From contig OY978525.1 in assembly GCA_963854835.1 (NCBI GenBank), positions 49,300,929 through 49,364,928 of the forward strand: a stretch of 64,000 bases of DNA, in the 5' to 3' direction. The notes beneath the pieces are model-generated. The model saw only the letters and a program-made list of their open reading frames with translations, did no database searches and was not told where the DNA came from. Source of the stretch: Megamerina dolium. Taxonomy: Eukaryota; Arthropoda; Insecta; Diptera; Megamerinidae. Positions 18,545 through 30,639 of the stretch are shown here, piece after piece (position 1 is the first letter of the stretch; each line of letters opens with the position of its first letter). A program made the position numbers and the translations under genes.

Positions 18545-20186
18545 GCCAGCACCGTTTAGAGCTAATTCAATTCCTTGAATCCAGCCAGATCGACATAATG
18601 ATGATATCTGAGACCCATTTCACTGACAAAAATTGCTACCGAATACCACATTACAAACTGTACACAACAAAACGTCCGCATGGTAAGGCACGCGGGGAGG
18701 TTGCCATATCGATAAAAAGCAGAGTAAAACTTCATGTTCTCGAAGATTTCTGTAGAGTCTACTTGCAAGCAACATCTATATGCATGGAAGAGTACATCTC
18801 TAAGCTAGTAATATCAGCGATATACTGTCCCCCAAGATACAGTATTACCGAACAGCAATATAAAGAATTTTTCTAAACTCTTGGTAACAAATTCTTGGTT
18901 GCTGGCGATTTCATCGCCAAACACACTCACTGGGGCTCCCGATTAATAACTCCAAAAGGCAGAAAACTATGCTCAATCATTACTAACCAAGGCTATGATG
19001 TAATCTCAAATGGCCACACGACATATTGGCCGACGGACAAGAGGAAGATACCAGATATCATAGACTTTGGAGTCGCCAAAGGTTTGCAGATGGAAACTAT
19101 CTCCACAAAGTGTAATTATGATCTCTCATCTGATCACTCACCCACGGTAATATCTATAAAATCACCAAGACTGGTTGATATTCAAGAAATATGTAATTTC
19201 CCATCTTCTTCTAAGTACTGTATTAAGAAATGGACAAGAAGAAGACTCAGAACTCGAAAAATTCAACCAGTTTCTCTCATTAGCTCTCAGCTCAGCCACC
19301 TGCACAAGGGTGTACATGCAATAAAACTATATCCCATACACAACAGCCGACATTGAATTGCTAGTAAGACAGAAAAGAAGAATCCGAAGGCTGTGGCAAG
19401 AATTCAGATCACCGAATCTGAAAACACAGCTACCGCACTGCACTTGAAAGTTAAAGCAAGCCCTAAAAAATAAAAACAACAAAGAGTTGGAAGATCACAT
19501 AGCCAAATTAACACCTGGTGAAGTGTCAGACTACTCCTTGTTGAAATCAGCAAAAATCTCAAATCGGCCAATTCTCACTGATTCCCCCATCCGTTTGAGT
19601 GACGGTAATTGGGGTAGAAGCAACTGTGAGAAGGGTTTGGCTTTTGCAGACCACCTAAAAAGTGTGTTTACACCCAATGCACCCTCTCACAGTCCTCATT
19701 ACCAAAATTAACTTCTCAACCTTGCTCAATAACGCTCAAAATTAAAAGGAAGGACATATTCCAAGCAAAGCTACCTCCGGCTCCAGTAATTCATATCATG
19801 CACATTTTCAATGCTATCCTTCGTATTAAACACTATCCCAAATGCTGAAAAACTTCAAAAATTATTATGATAGAAAAAGCAGGAAAAGACCCTACAAAAG
19901 TTGCATCGTATAGACCTATCAGCCTCCTGCCTCTACTCTCAAAAGTATTCGAAAAGCTACTTGTCATGAATATAATTCCATTTATTAATCTAAACCAACT
20001 GATTCCCCAACACCAGTTTGGATTTAGAAAACAGCACAGCACAATAGAGCAAGTCCACCGCATTGTAACTCTGATAAGGAACACTTTTGAAGAAAAAAAG
20101 TATTGCTCAGCTGTTTTTCTTGATATCACTCAAGCTTTCGATAAAGTATGGCACAATGGCCTTATTTACAAACTCAAACTATTAAA
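18545..20186 (+). pseudogene. jockey-like ORF2: endonuclease and RT start, broken
   Basis: Continues ORF1 after the MITE. APE endonuclease: MMISETHFTD (18598, catalytic E), VAGDFIAKHTHWGSR (18898, with N to I in the usual GDFNAKH) and SSDHSPTVIS (19130). RT begins with KVASYRPISLLPLLSKVFEKL (about 19900) and HQFGFRKQHST, and reaches LDITQAFDKVW (about 20125). The catalytic YxDD region is missing because the copy ends at the SINE. Frameshifts and stops at 18876 and 19160-19480. Copy 2 at 60840-62350 retains more of the linker. Confidence 0.83.
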
Positions 20187-20475
20187 TAAAAAAAATAAAT
20201 ATGTGGCACTTAAAGAAGGCTTCAGTGGCTGAGCTTCTCTTCCATTACTGTTGTGCGTGTTAAATTTTGTACGGTATTAGAAGGGACCTACTTATTTTAG
20301 CCGGTTCCGAACCGCAGAATCCTTGTGACATCTCTTTTTCTGATCTTTGTCACAGAAGTCTTTTATAAGCTTTTGCAAGTTGTTACTGTCGGAAGAATTG
20401 CCAATTGCTTGCCGATAGGTGGGTACCGTTCGAAAGAGAAATCTTTTGAATTAAAGTTGTTTTATGGGCAGCTAC
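20187..20475 (-). mobile_element. SINE, copy 2, lacking the tRNA-like head
   Basis: Reads AATAAATATGTGGCACTTAAA through TTGCCAATTGCTTGCCGATA and GGTACCGTTCGAAAGA, colinear with 31360-31625 of the complete copy. Similarity stops at about 20455-20475, before the tRNA-derived part. The orientation places its 3' tail at 20187. Confidence 0.8.
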
Positions 20476-21620
20476 TTCGACACCCCACGTTAGTGAGCCC
20501 CAAAGCGGAAAGCCTGCTGTTCTAACAATGTCCATGTATCAGCAGCAGTAAAATGACCATTGTGTTCAAGGGAGTACCCTTACGTAAAGTGCATAGAAAG
20601 TAGTACATTCGCGGCTCGTAGAGCACGAAAGCAGAAATAGAGAAGGAAAATTAACTGTATTGCCTAACTTGAAAACGTTTGAACGAAATTCGGTTTCATG
20701 ACAACACATTGATTGACTGTATTTATGACAAAATGTAGCAAACAGTGTAAGTTTAACACCTGCGATCCTTTCGTAGCATTCGGTAAATTAAAAGGTTCAG
20801 TTAGGATAAAATGAATAAATGAGAGTGATGAAGGGTAGATTTAAAGAAGTCTGACAAATCATTGCTATATAACGTGAGCGTTGCTGAAGCCAGTATTAAG
20901 CGAGATCGAGTGCACTGGCATTCGTGTATGATTTCTCTCGTTGATGAAACGAAAGTGATGAGTTGAGAACACCGCTGTAAGCGAGGTAGATTGTGTTATA
21001 TACTTCTCTAAAGGAAGTCGCATTCTCGATTTTCAAGATCTGTGAGATTGCAGCTTCTTCGTTAATGAGAAAGTTGAGCCATTATGACGATTGTGTTGTG
21101 TATTCAGATTTAGGCGCGTTTGATGAAACACGGCATCACGTAGAATACGCAGAAATTGATTATTCTGGCCATAGATCATGAATGCAGAAAAACGGGTTGT
21201 CCAATTGGCGGGATTACCGGAACTGAAGATGCTTTTCGCAACTTCTACACTCGTATAGAATCCAAAAAGAAGGTTGTGTTCATGACCGTACGATTGTTGA
21301 CCTGGTTTCAAGAAAATGTAGTAATTAATGTGTATTTAACACCTGGGATTTTTAATACGCATGGAAACTACTCCAGTGTATAACTTCATTGATGTTTAGT
21401 AGAAAGCAATCAATTAATTTGTTTCGTTAGGAGGAACTGAACAAATAAGAAAGGGGTGTGTTTGATGATCAGATTCGAAGAATTTGACATAACGATTCTA
21501 CTTAATGTTGTCTGGGCTCTAACGAGCCAAACCGACCGAGGGGCACGTCCGCATAATGTGCGGAATCGATAACCGATCAGTAACAGCGTAACTGCTTGAG
21601 TACGCATAGTTGAGTGGCAA
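20476..21620. other. Unassigned spacer
   Basis: No long open frame with recognisable motifs on either strand, no terminal repeats seen. Probably decayed element sequence. Confidence 0.5.
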
Positions 21621-21689
21621 GTGATTGTTTAATGAACTACAAATACAGCTACAGATTTATATAATCAACAGCTGATATTAATTTAAAGT

Positions 21690-23156
21690 ATAAAGGATTT
21701 ATAACATACACGGAATGTGATAATCAATAAACGAATAATTGTTATTAAAATCTAAACGCTTGCTTCTCACAGGGTCAAATATTTCAAAGTTACTTTTACA
21801 TATTGCTAACTTTAATGGTTTGAAATTTCTTGAGGGGCGATTAGATACAGGTACATATGGATTCAGTTTTACAAAACAAACATTCGACATCACTCTTCTA
21901 CTTTCTAGTATTGGCAATGCTAACAGTTTGAGACGGTGTTCATAAGGAGGAAGGTTAAATAGAGGATTCCAATAAAAAAACCCTAAGGCAAATAACAGAA
22001 ACTGCTTCTGTACAGATTCTAAATTGTCGATATAACACCTATAATAAGGATTCCAAACAATTCAAACCATACTCCCGAATTGGACGAACAAGGGAGATGT
22101 AAAGAGCTTTAGTAACGCATGGGTCATTAAACTCCTTTGACCATCTATTAATGGAAGCACGCCCTGTGCCTTATTCACACAAGAATTAATATGTAGATTA
22201 AAGCGAAGTTTATGATCCATGGTGAGACCAAGATCAATAAAACTAAAAACAGGCATCAACTGCTGGTTATGAAGCGAGAATTAGTAAGGCAAGGGTTCTT
22301 TCCTGTAAAAGCTCATGAACTTACATTTATTCAAATTAAGTGACATTAGATTAGATGACCACCAATTCGAAAGAGAATTGAAATCCAATTGTAAATGTGC
22401 TTGGGGAACAGGCGAGTAATATGTTATGAAAAGTTTTAAATCATCTGTAAACATCAAAACTTTTGAGTGTAAAATAGGAGATGGAAGATCATTTATAAAT
22501 AGTAATAAGAAGGAACATTTATATTTTTTGAAATGGCGTTATTGAATAACACTTTCTGAGTAAGGTTAGTCAAATAAGATTTTATCCGCCTTACGACTAT
22601 GTGTGGTAAGCCAATTAAATCAATCTTTTTTAATAACAAGCCATGATTAACCTTATCGAAAGTTATACTAAAATAGTAATTGCATCAGTATGGACGTCGC
22701 GAGTAAACCATGTGATTACACTGGTATAAAATTCCAAAAACTTGGTTACTGTAGATTTGCCTTTCGAAAAACCGTGCTGATTGAAAAATGTTATGGGTTT
22801 TACTAAGTAAACCAGTTGTGTAGTTACTATGGCGTCAGACAATTTAGGTATAACGTTTAGTTTCGCTGTACTACAGTAGTTTGAAATTTCTGACTTAGAA
22901 TCGCTCTTAAAAAACGGAATTACGAATGATTCCTTCCAAATAACAGGGAAATATCCGAGTTAAACTGACGCATTAAAAATATCAGTTAAGGCCAAATATA
23001 TGAAATCGGCGCACGATTTAAGAAAGTAACTTGGTATTTTGTCAAGTCCTGGTAAATATAACAGTTTTAAGTTTCTGAGATGTCGCAAAACTTCTTCAGG
23101 AGTAATGAAAGGCATACAATATGAATTAATTGGTGTAATCGAGAAAGGATAATACA
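21690..23156 (-). pseudogene. Reverse transcriptase half of a minus-strand LINE
   Basis: Starts with TPEEVLRHLRNLK and GLDKIPSYFLKSC (about 23100-23000), the usual entry of LINE RT. A region resembling WKESFVIPFFKSDSKSEI follows at about 22930. FSKGKSTVTKF at about 22750 is the GFR..KST box, and MFTDDLKLF at about 22445 is the catalytic box. Then come LNLNKCKFMSF, FIDLGLTMDHKLRF (about 22235) and a C-terminal tail to about 21699. Multiple stops and frameshifts. Confidence 0.78.
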
Positions 23157-23260
23157 CGTATTTGAATTTAATATAATAAACTAGTTTTTTATGGCAACCA
23201 AAGCTAACACATCGCTCTGTGTCCAATGAGAGGTGAAGGAAAACGCTTCTTGATAATACA
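23157..23260 (+). repeat. 5' LTR remnant of the BEL/Pao element
   Basis: Corresponds to the last 104 bases of the LTR, ending CTTCTTGATAATACA; the 3' LTR ends CTTCTTGATCCTACA. The upstream two-thirds is missing. Confidence 0.75.
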
Positions 23261-23266
23261 TTTTTT

Positions 23267-23284
23267 TGGCGTCCAATGTGGTGC
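23267..23284 (+). other. Degenerate tRNA-Lys primer binding site (BEL/Pao)
   Basis: TGGCGTCCAATGTGGTGC matches 15 of 18 positions of the tRNA-Lys-type site TGGCGCCCAACGTGGGGC, seven bases after the LTR end. Confidence 0.6.
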
Positions 23285-23597
23285 ACGATTCTTGTATACC
23301 GAGTCACGATTGCGTTAAAAATAAAAACAAACAACATTTTTAATCTATGTTTTTCATTAGAAACGATACATAAATCAATTTGTGAATCGTGTCGGTTTTG
23401 GCCTTGATTGTCATTATCAGGCTCTGCAAAAGTTTTTTTTTTGCAACTTGTCGTTGCTCTCGTTGGCAGTCAGCATATTACTGTTCTTGCCCACAGCGGT
23501 ATAGTGTTAACTACGTAAACAATTTGTGCTTTTCTGATTATTGTCTCTAGTAAATCACAGTATTTACGTACATAATACCACCTTTGTTTATTTAACA

Positions 23598-23898
23598 ATG
23601 TCTAACACAATGTCTTTAGAGCAGTTGAAACCACAACGCACTAACATAAAAAAGAATATTTCCCTTATCAAAAATATGGTTGAAGGTAGTCTATAGTAAG
23701 GTAGTAATAGTAGTAGTCTTACTAAGTAAGATACTTTCATTAGCTGAATACAAATGCAGATTAGGGATTCTTGAATCGTATTTCAAGCAAATCCTGTCAA
23801 CACAATCGGACATCGAGAAAGTTGCTTATTCATTCAACTATCTGAAGACACAATACTACATTTTCAAACAGTACTTGTGTCAAACAGTCAAGCCCTAA
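23598..23898 (+). pseudogene. BEL/Pao gag N-terminal remnant
   Basis: The ATG at 23598 starts MSNTMSLEQLKPQRTNIKKN, followed by a stop. After a frame change, an AEYKCRLGILESYFKQI stretch matches the helical N-terminal style of BEL/Pao Gag (basic, LK..R..I then Y..RL..LE..F). Too decayed to extend. Confidence 0.5.
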
Positions 23899-24249
23899 AT
23901 AACCCCAACTTAAATCTCTTAGTTCAGCGACAAGTATTTTGAATATAAAAATTTAATCACATCATTTAAGCAAATAATTGATTGCGAGCATAGCTTATCA
24001 AATATTGAAAAGTTCAATCATTTGCGTATTACAAATCTCAAACGAAACCTATTCAATGGTCTTAGAAAGACTTAAGGCTCGGTATCATAAACCGAGACTT
24101 ATGTATATTTTTAGAAAACATATCGTCGTTATTTGAACTATCGCTAGTCTCTAGGTCCAACGGTGGCCAGCTGAAAAGTCCCATTGATAAGGTGTCTGCT
24201 ATTTACGGTTCAATGATATCATTATGAACTGTAAATAAAATTTCACAAA

Positions 24250-25833
24250 CTATGCTACTATATTTGGTTTTGCAGAAGGTTTATGATAAGACTAATCGGA
24301 AATGGAAGGAGTCATTCGACTTTAACGTGCTACCGACTCACAGGTAAATTTTATTACTGATTGCTCGAACTACCACTAACGTTTTGCTGGGGCTATATGC
24401 GGATGGGATATCGCATCCAACATTGTCCTGGCCGATGACCAATATAATAAATTTAAGAAGATTTGCTTGCTTTTAGGAACAGACAGTTTTTCAGCTTACT
24501 TTCTGTAGGTCAAATTAAACTTGGTTATAATCTACCAATACTGCAAAAGACGTTGTTAGAACGATTATGGCAAATAGAAGAAGAATCATACTGCCAAACT
24601 GCCATTCAAGGATGATTCTGCTTGCTTGGGACCAATCGGCTCACAATAATATTCAAACGGCTTGGCTAACATTAATCAACATTTGCCGAATCTTGCCTCG
24701 ATAAAAATTCTAAGTCGTTGCTTGTCACCTGATATAAAGTTCTTTCAGATACATGGATTCTGCGATACATCAATTCGTGGTTATGGCTGCGGGTCAACGA
24801 AAAGCAATCTAACAGACATTGTGTCCAGAGGAAACATGGCATTCGAACTCGCCATCTCGATTTGGTATACTGGCCCTGCGTTTCTGTCCAAAGAAATTGG
24901 AAAATCAATGTTCAAAGTAAATATTAGCAATAACTACATGCAATTCTCACACTCGTGAAATCTAACTGGTTGGTTGCATGCTACGTTTTTCTGCAATGAC
25001 TAAAGAGAATGGAACATAAATCGTGAACCGACCCCTTTCTTCTTATGAACTACGTCATGCCTTGTATTTTATTGTTTGGAATGTGCAACAACAACACTTT
25101 GCTAAAGATATTCATCTGTTGCAGAGAGAGTCAACTACAAAGAACACGCTACGTCATTTAAACCCCTTTCTGGACTCAACTCATGGATTTGAATTACTAA
25201 AGGTTGGCGGACGACTTGAATTGGCAGATTTTCCGGAAGGTAAAAAACACCCTATTTTGTTGCCTAGCAAATATGAAAACGTCAAACGATACGTTCGACA
25301 TATGCGCATTAAAAACTACTATGCAAGACCTAGAGCGCTGGTAGCTTTAATTCGTCTTCATTTGATGCAGTTTAAACGGATGATTGGACGCCGAGGTCTT
25401 CCATCAGATATATTCTGCGACAACGCAACAAACTTTGTCGGGGCTTGCAGCAAGCTTGCGGAATTAAAAGCTTTCAAGAACCAAACTAAAGATGTCATCG
25501 TTAAGTGTTGTGCTAACGAATTTGTTAAGCTGCAGTAAAATCAGCCAAGGGTCATTAGAATCGCAGCATCATGAATGCTAGACTAACATTCGAAGAGCTC
25601 ACAACGGTGTTGGTCGAAATAGAGGCTTAATTCTCGTCCCATAGCACCCCTTTCATTCGACCCAAGCGACTACGAAGCTTTGAATCCAGGCCATTTTATA
25701 ATCATCAGTGCGCTCAAATCTCTTGCGGAGTGAACGGTATCAGACAATATCAACCACAACAAGAAATGGGCTAAAATCACAGCGATAAAGCCAATATTTT
25801 GGAATCGGTGGTCGAACGACCGGGGAACCGGGA
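24250..25833 (+). pseudogene. BEL/Pao pol remnant
   Basis: BEL-type landmarks occur in order. IKLGYNLPILQ and LLERLWQIEEE lie at about 24510-24590 (protease end and the LLxxFWEIEE box). IHGFCDTSIRGYGC is at about 24750 (RNase H-like FCDAS box) and DIVSRGNMAFELAISIWYTG at about 24810. The Pao integrase entry starts at 25023 (PLSSYELRHALYFIVWNVQQ, LLKVGGRLELADF, KHPILLPSKY). GLPSDIFCDNATNFVGA lies at 25405, and NSRPIAPLSFDPSDY with PGHFIIISALKSL at about 25625-25720. A deletion removes the integrase between KRYVRHM and RMIGRRG. Many stops; no product expected. Confidence 0.8.
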
Positions 25834-26041
25834 TGTTGGGTCACATACCCAAACATTAAGAACAACTGTACTATAAATGTTTGGCTATGGTTTGAGAACC
25901 CCTGTATGTACTGCGATTGACGCGTTAATTCTTTATATTATGTATTTAATATAATTGAATAATATGATGAAGTGAGATTGACCCTTTATTTAATTCTCTT
26001 ATGCTTTGTATTTTGTATATCGTACATGTACATATTTGAAT
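25834..26041 (+). repeat. 3' LTR of BEL/Pao, part before the hAT insertion
   Basis: Starts TGTTGGGTCACATACCC and continues at 28718-28811 after the hAT element. The hAT target duplication ATTTGAAT is internal to the LTR. Confidence 0.75.
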
Positions 26042-28709
26042 CAGGGTTGCAAAAGTTGGTACAATTGTACTTTTTTTGGTACAATTACAAACTCAAAAGT
26101 ACAATGGTACACCAATAACGCATTTGGTACAATTTACGAATTTTCTCAATGTTTTTTTTTGTGTATGAAACTTCCCTAGTTTATTTTTTTTATTGATTTA
26201 CGGTGGCAACTCTTCTTTGCTATCATTTCTTTGATTTTTGCATTCAGCTATTTATTTGCAAGCAACTACAGCTAACTTCACTTTGTTTTTATAGTTTTTT
26301 TTTATTACAACAATCCTAACAAAAGATAAAAGCACGTTCATTGAAAAATTGGTGGTTCAAAAATTTTCATAATTTAATTAAAAAAATAAACAACGATTTA
26401 AAAAATGGAATCTGACGTAGCGGGGTATGTTTATTTAAGTGTTTTAAATGAATCTAACTAAAAAAATTTTGTATTTTATTTAGCTCAAGCAAGCAGGGAA
26501 AAAAACCATATGTTGTGCCTTTTAGAGATGAGTGGACTAAGTTATTTCCGTGATGGTTAAGGATGGTTATCATAAAAGATGCAATATATGTAACATGAGC
26601 ATAGTTGGAGGTATTGTGCATATAAAAAGGCATGCGTCATGTGATGGCCATATCAGAAAAACTAATGCAGCAAAAAGTACTCCAAAGATAAATAATTTTT
26701 TGCAAAATACAGCGTGTCCAATAGCAGAATCAGCAAGAAAACTGGAAATTATGCTAAGTATGTTTGTTGCAGAACACAATCTTTCGTTTTCAGCTCTTGA
26801 TCATCTCAATAACGTAATTAAAGAAGGGGTTACCGACTCTCAAATCGCCAAAAAAATTTTAATAAATAGACAAAAGGCACAAAAAATTATAACTAATTTG
26901 ACTGGCCCTCTTAATATTAATAATATAACAGAGTTTTGTAAGAAGAACTACTACTCTATTGTGCTTGATGAGAGCACTGACTGTAGTGTCTCCAAAAACT
27001 TGGCTATAATCATAAGGGTTTTTGATGGCAAATGTCGCGACCGTTTTTTGGGGCTGGTGGAAATAAACGATTGTACCGCAAATGGCATATTTGATGCAAC
27101 AATTAAAATGCTTAATGACAATAACATTCCGATAGATAACATGGTTGGTATAACCACGGATAATTGTGCTGTAATGACTGGATCTGCAAATAGTGTACAG
27201 TCAAAATTTAAGGCTTTAGTGCCACATTTATTTGGAAATGGTTGTATATGCCATATTTTGAATTTAGTTTCCGCAGCAGCATCAAAACATTCGATTCCAG
27301 ACGATATTGATAAATTTATTAGAGAAATAAATTTCCACTTTTGCAATAGTTCCAGTCGAAAAAAGACTTTCTACAGTTTCAAGAATATTTTAATACTGAT
27401 ATCCATGTCATTTTAAAATATTGCACTACAAGGTGGTTATCACGACAGGAAGTTGTAAACAGGATCTTGGAGCAGTGGGTACCTCTAAATTATTATTTTA
27501 CTTTAAATAATTTTGAGGCTGAATTTAAAAATTCGAAATTACGATTTATCATATCAGGGTTTTCTAATCCCCTTTACAAAATGTTATTTCTCTTTCTTCA
27601 ATATGTATTAAAAATCGTAACTGCTATAAATTTGGAAATGCAAGCAGAAGACGAACGTATGTATATTTTCTTGGAACGTCTTAAATTTTTATTTCGTCAA
27701 ATGGGCCGCAATTTTTTAAAAAAAGAAATCCTAGATAAATACGAAATATCAAATATAAACCTTTACGAAAATCATCTTCCTCTTGAAGAAATATACTGTG
27801 GAACAGAAGTAGATATTTATATTTCCTCAAATGATGTTGAACGTGATGTGGTGAAGAATTTCAAGGAAATTGCCAAAAAATTTTATTTAAAATTTTGTGA
27901 GGTGCTGAGAGTAAAAGTAAACTTTGACAACGAAATTTTAAACTGGTTTAGTAAATTTATTCCAGAAAATGTTGTTTCGGGATAAACGAATAGTATTGTG
28001 CCACTTTTAATAAAAATTTTTCCAAACGAATATAACAATTTTGACTCAATTAATACTCAGTTTAGATCCCTGGCGGATATAGAAGTATTAAAAGATTTTA
28101 AAAATGAAAGTATATGCAACTTCTGGGCTAGAGTTTCTGAAATGAAAAATGAATTGAATGAATTAATGTTTCTGGAACTTTCAAGAATTGTAGGTGGGAT
28201 ATTATCAATTCCACATTCCTCTGCGAATGTGGAACGGATTTTTTCCTACCAAAATATTATTAAAACGAAAGAACGAAATAGGCTTCATGTACCTACAGTT
28301 TCCGGTCTCATACAGACAAAAGATTTGTTAAGATAATCAATTCTTGTTGCTTTATTTTTAAAATAACAAATAATTTGATCTCATGAATATATCGATATGC
28401 CTTATGAACCTTATTTTACGTTTAAATATGTACCTATACCTTAGTGTAGTTTTTTAAAAGAAATTCTTTTAAAGTAAAAATACATTTTTAAGTACAAATG
28501 TTAATTCTATTATTGCTAAAATGAATTTTTATGTACAATTTTATGTTATTTTATTTTATGTTGTTATGTTATGTTTTTTTTTTGCTTTTATATCAATAAA
28601 AAAAATAACAACTATTAAAAAAAAAATTTTTTTGGTACAATGGGTTTCGAAACAGTACAATTTTATAAGCCTGTTGGTACAATTTTTATGTTCTCATTTT
28701 GCAACCCTG
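26042..28709 (+). mobile_element. hAT transposon inserted in the BEL 3' LTR
   Basis: 2,668 bp with terminal inverted repeats CAGGGTTGCAAAA and TTTTGCAACCCTG (one short mismatch zone inward). The perfect 8-bp target duplication ATTTGAAT is at 26034-26041 and 28710-28717. Subterminal GGTACAATT motifs recur, at least five on the left and three on the right, as expected for transposase-binding repeats. The transposase gene is present but frameshifted. Confidence 0.96.
26405..28336 (+). pseudogene. hAT transposase with BED finger, frameshifted
   Basis: Exon 1 (26405-26424, MESDVAG...) appears joined over a 59-nt intron (26425-26483) to exon 2. Exon 2 encodes KQGKKPYVVPFRDEW and a BED-type C..C...H...H finger (CNICNMSIVGGIVHIKRH). 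A frameshift separates them at about 26550. The RNase H-like core has D in VLDESTDCS (about 26968), D in TTDNCAVMTG (about 27158) and the C..H motif CICHILNL. A frameshift at about 27370 leads to CTTRWLSRQEV. A TAA stop at 27983 interrupts the C-terminal frame, which ends in the hAT dimerisation block SIPHSSANVERIFSYQN (28209). About 620 residues if intact, within the hAT range. Not functional. Confidence 0.9.
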
Positions 28710-28811
28710 ATTTGAATTTAATATAATAAACTAGTTTTTTGATGACAATCAAACCTAACACATCGCTCTGTATCTAAAGAGAGGTTACGGAAAACGCTTC
28801 TTGATCCTACA

Positions 28812-29530
28812 CATAGTTGAAAGCAAATATAAAAGATGTAGTTAAATTTAGATACCCACGCATATAAATTTAAGTTAAATGCGGGCCAGCTAACTTTAGA
28901 AGCATTGGGTTTCATTTATCATTTTTTTGTAACAATAAGATCCAGTTTGTAAACACCTTTTGTAGTGGATAAGGCAAGAATAATCCAAAGGCACACAGAA
29001 AGTAGGGTGATGACTACCTTCAGGGATGGCAAATGGGTCACAAAGAGATAAAGACACATCTAAGGAATCATCAAAATATACCAAATTCAAAATTTTATTA
29101 TTATTATTGCAAATAGAATTAACTTAAGCTTAAAGCCAAGTTCTGACAATTAGTCCAGAAGCACATTAAAGCTATCATCTAAATTCCAACCTACATGAAG
29201 TAAGTTCAAATCCCTAAAGGTTAGCAATGACTCATTACCACTTACCTTATTAAAGAAGCGTACCTAAGGTAAATAAAGATATCAGAATTTGGTGGAATGT
29301 AAGAACATGTTATGAATAGAAAATTTTCTCCCAATCGAATACGAAGACAAATAAATTCGAGGTCTCCAATTTCCGGAAGATAAATTAATTCAAAGGGATA
29401 TGAAGTTTTAATGGTTATGAAAACACCGCCACCAACTATATACGGACGATCCCTTCTGAAAATCTGAAAGGCATTACATAATAGTTCAGAATTGTTAATG
29501 CAATCAGCTGTTTTTCTAACTTGCAAGTTT
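28812..29530 (-). pseudogene. Endonuclease half of the minus-strand LINE
   Basis: Reads VGGGVFITIKTSYPFELIYL, EFICLRIRLGENFLFITCSY and IPPNSDI at 29440-29280, the typical GGGV-to-YIPP run of an APE endonuclease. VYFDDSLDVSLSLCDPFAI and a SHHPTF box (the SDHxxV position) follow at 29085-29000. Frames are broken at 29242 and 28895. It lies directly beside the BEL/Pao 3' LTR. Confidence 0.75.
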
Positions 29531-30639
29531 CTACATGTACAAATTTATCAGTGAAATTTTGTAACTCCCCCCCAACTAAAATGTCATTTTGCTCTCTCAA
29601 TTTCCCCTACTTTGCAAGTTTTTGGAGTATAAGAGCGCAAACACTGTGATAGTTTGTAATAACTTTTAAAGCCTTCCACTTGATCTTGATTACATCATTA
29701 ATAGAAAGATCTGTAGAATTTAATAACGTTATCAATGGTCGTAGACCAGATGTGAGGGTAAGGTATATCAGCGTAGTTGAGAAACCTGGAGTTGAGATAT
29801 GCCTTACTACTAGTAACAAGTCGAATAATCTGCTACTGCAGGTTGTGATAGATCTAAAAGATTCACTTTCTTGAATACAGTATGTATAAATTTTCCACTT
29901 TTGTCTCGTAAAGCACGAAAGTGAAAGAAAATGTTGTGAAAATGAGAAAATGAGAAGATTGAGAGAGTGTCAGTCGCCATAAACCGTTAAAACAAATGTG
30001 CCACGGATATTGGATGGTCTCTTCGAGACCATATAACGTGAACAAAGTAAGCCGAAACTAGAAATTGTCTTTGCTTACTATATCGTGCGATACACTATTT
30101 ATAATCGTATCTATGTTTCGGAAGTGTTTTCCGTTTATTCAGAATATGCAATGCATATTGCATTTCGAATGTCAGTCGACCTCTTCAATGACTACTGGAA
30201 GCAGAGAGGTATGTTAGTGATATTCAACCCGGTTGTACGAGTCCTGTAAGGTAATAAATTTTTTTTCGGGGAAAAAGTTGGATATGTTGGGCTTTGTGTC
30301 ATTCGGTGCATCAGGGAATGATGCTATTTTCCACAACAGCATGAGAAATTACTTTGGAAGTCTGCAAGAGTATACGTAGATGAAAGCAGTTCGTATTGTC
30401 ATTTTTTTTAACTGTAAGTTGTACAAATTCACTGCATTTTTGCAAGGGGTGAATGACACTACAGTTTGTGTTCAAAACTACTGCACTGAATGATTTACCT
30501 ATTTTAAAATTTGAGAGGGATTTAGTTTGGCTCCTACAGTTAAAAGTCTTTGACTTTTAAATGACTGAAAGTCATTGTGTTTTGTCTTAGAATTGGAATG
30601 GGAATATTTTGGAAGATTAGTAGCCTCATCTCTCCAAGG
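29531..30639. other. Unassigned spacer
   Basis: No coherent protein motif, terminal repeat or RNA gene seen on either strand. It may include the decayed 5' end of the minus-strand LINE. Confidence 0.5.

Larger units (their letters stand above)
15885..20186 (+). mobile_element. jockey-like LINE, copy 1, interrupted and decayed
   Basis: Shares GCGAAAAGACGCTA and the ORF1 leader with copy 2 (59286 on), and matches it through ORF1, endonuclease and early RT. It differs from copy 2 by a foreign segment at 16101-16596, a MITE at 17988-18541, and deletions in the linker region near 19160-19380. It ends inside RT (DKVWHNGLIYKLKLL), where a SINE tail begins. Confidence 0.88.
23157..28811 (+). mobile_element. 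BEL/Pao LTR retrotransposon, decayed, carrying a hAT insertion
   Basis: A truncated 5' LTR (23157-23260), a degenerate tRNA-Lys primer site, gag and pol remnants, and a 3' LTR starting TGTTGGGTCAC (25834). The last 100 bp of the 3' LTR (28710-28811) match the 5' LTR remnant, for example AATATAATAAACTAGTTTTT and ACACATCGCTCTGT. The LTR would be about 302 bp without the hAT element. It inserted into a minus-strand LINE whose two halves flank it. Confidence 0.82.
21620..29530 (-). mobile_element. LINE (minus) split by a BEL/Pao element
   Basis: An endonuclease half (28812-29530) and an RT half (21690-23156) lie in the correct order on the minus strand. They are separated exactly by the BEL/Pao element at 23157-28811. 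Part of the linker between the domains may have been lost at the truncated 5' LTR. I place it only as jockey/CR1-like. Confidence 0.7.

Noticed and set aside
20993..21383. Host gene exons in the 20.5-21.6 kb spacer
   Set aside because: Short frames without motifs, splice logic or codon signal; nothing to support a gene.
23157..28817. The 100-bp repeats at 23157 and 28710 as a long target duplication of the hAT element
   Set aside because: Too long and diverged. They are the ends of BEL/Pao LTRs, and the hAT element has its own 8-bp duplication.
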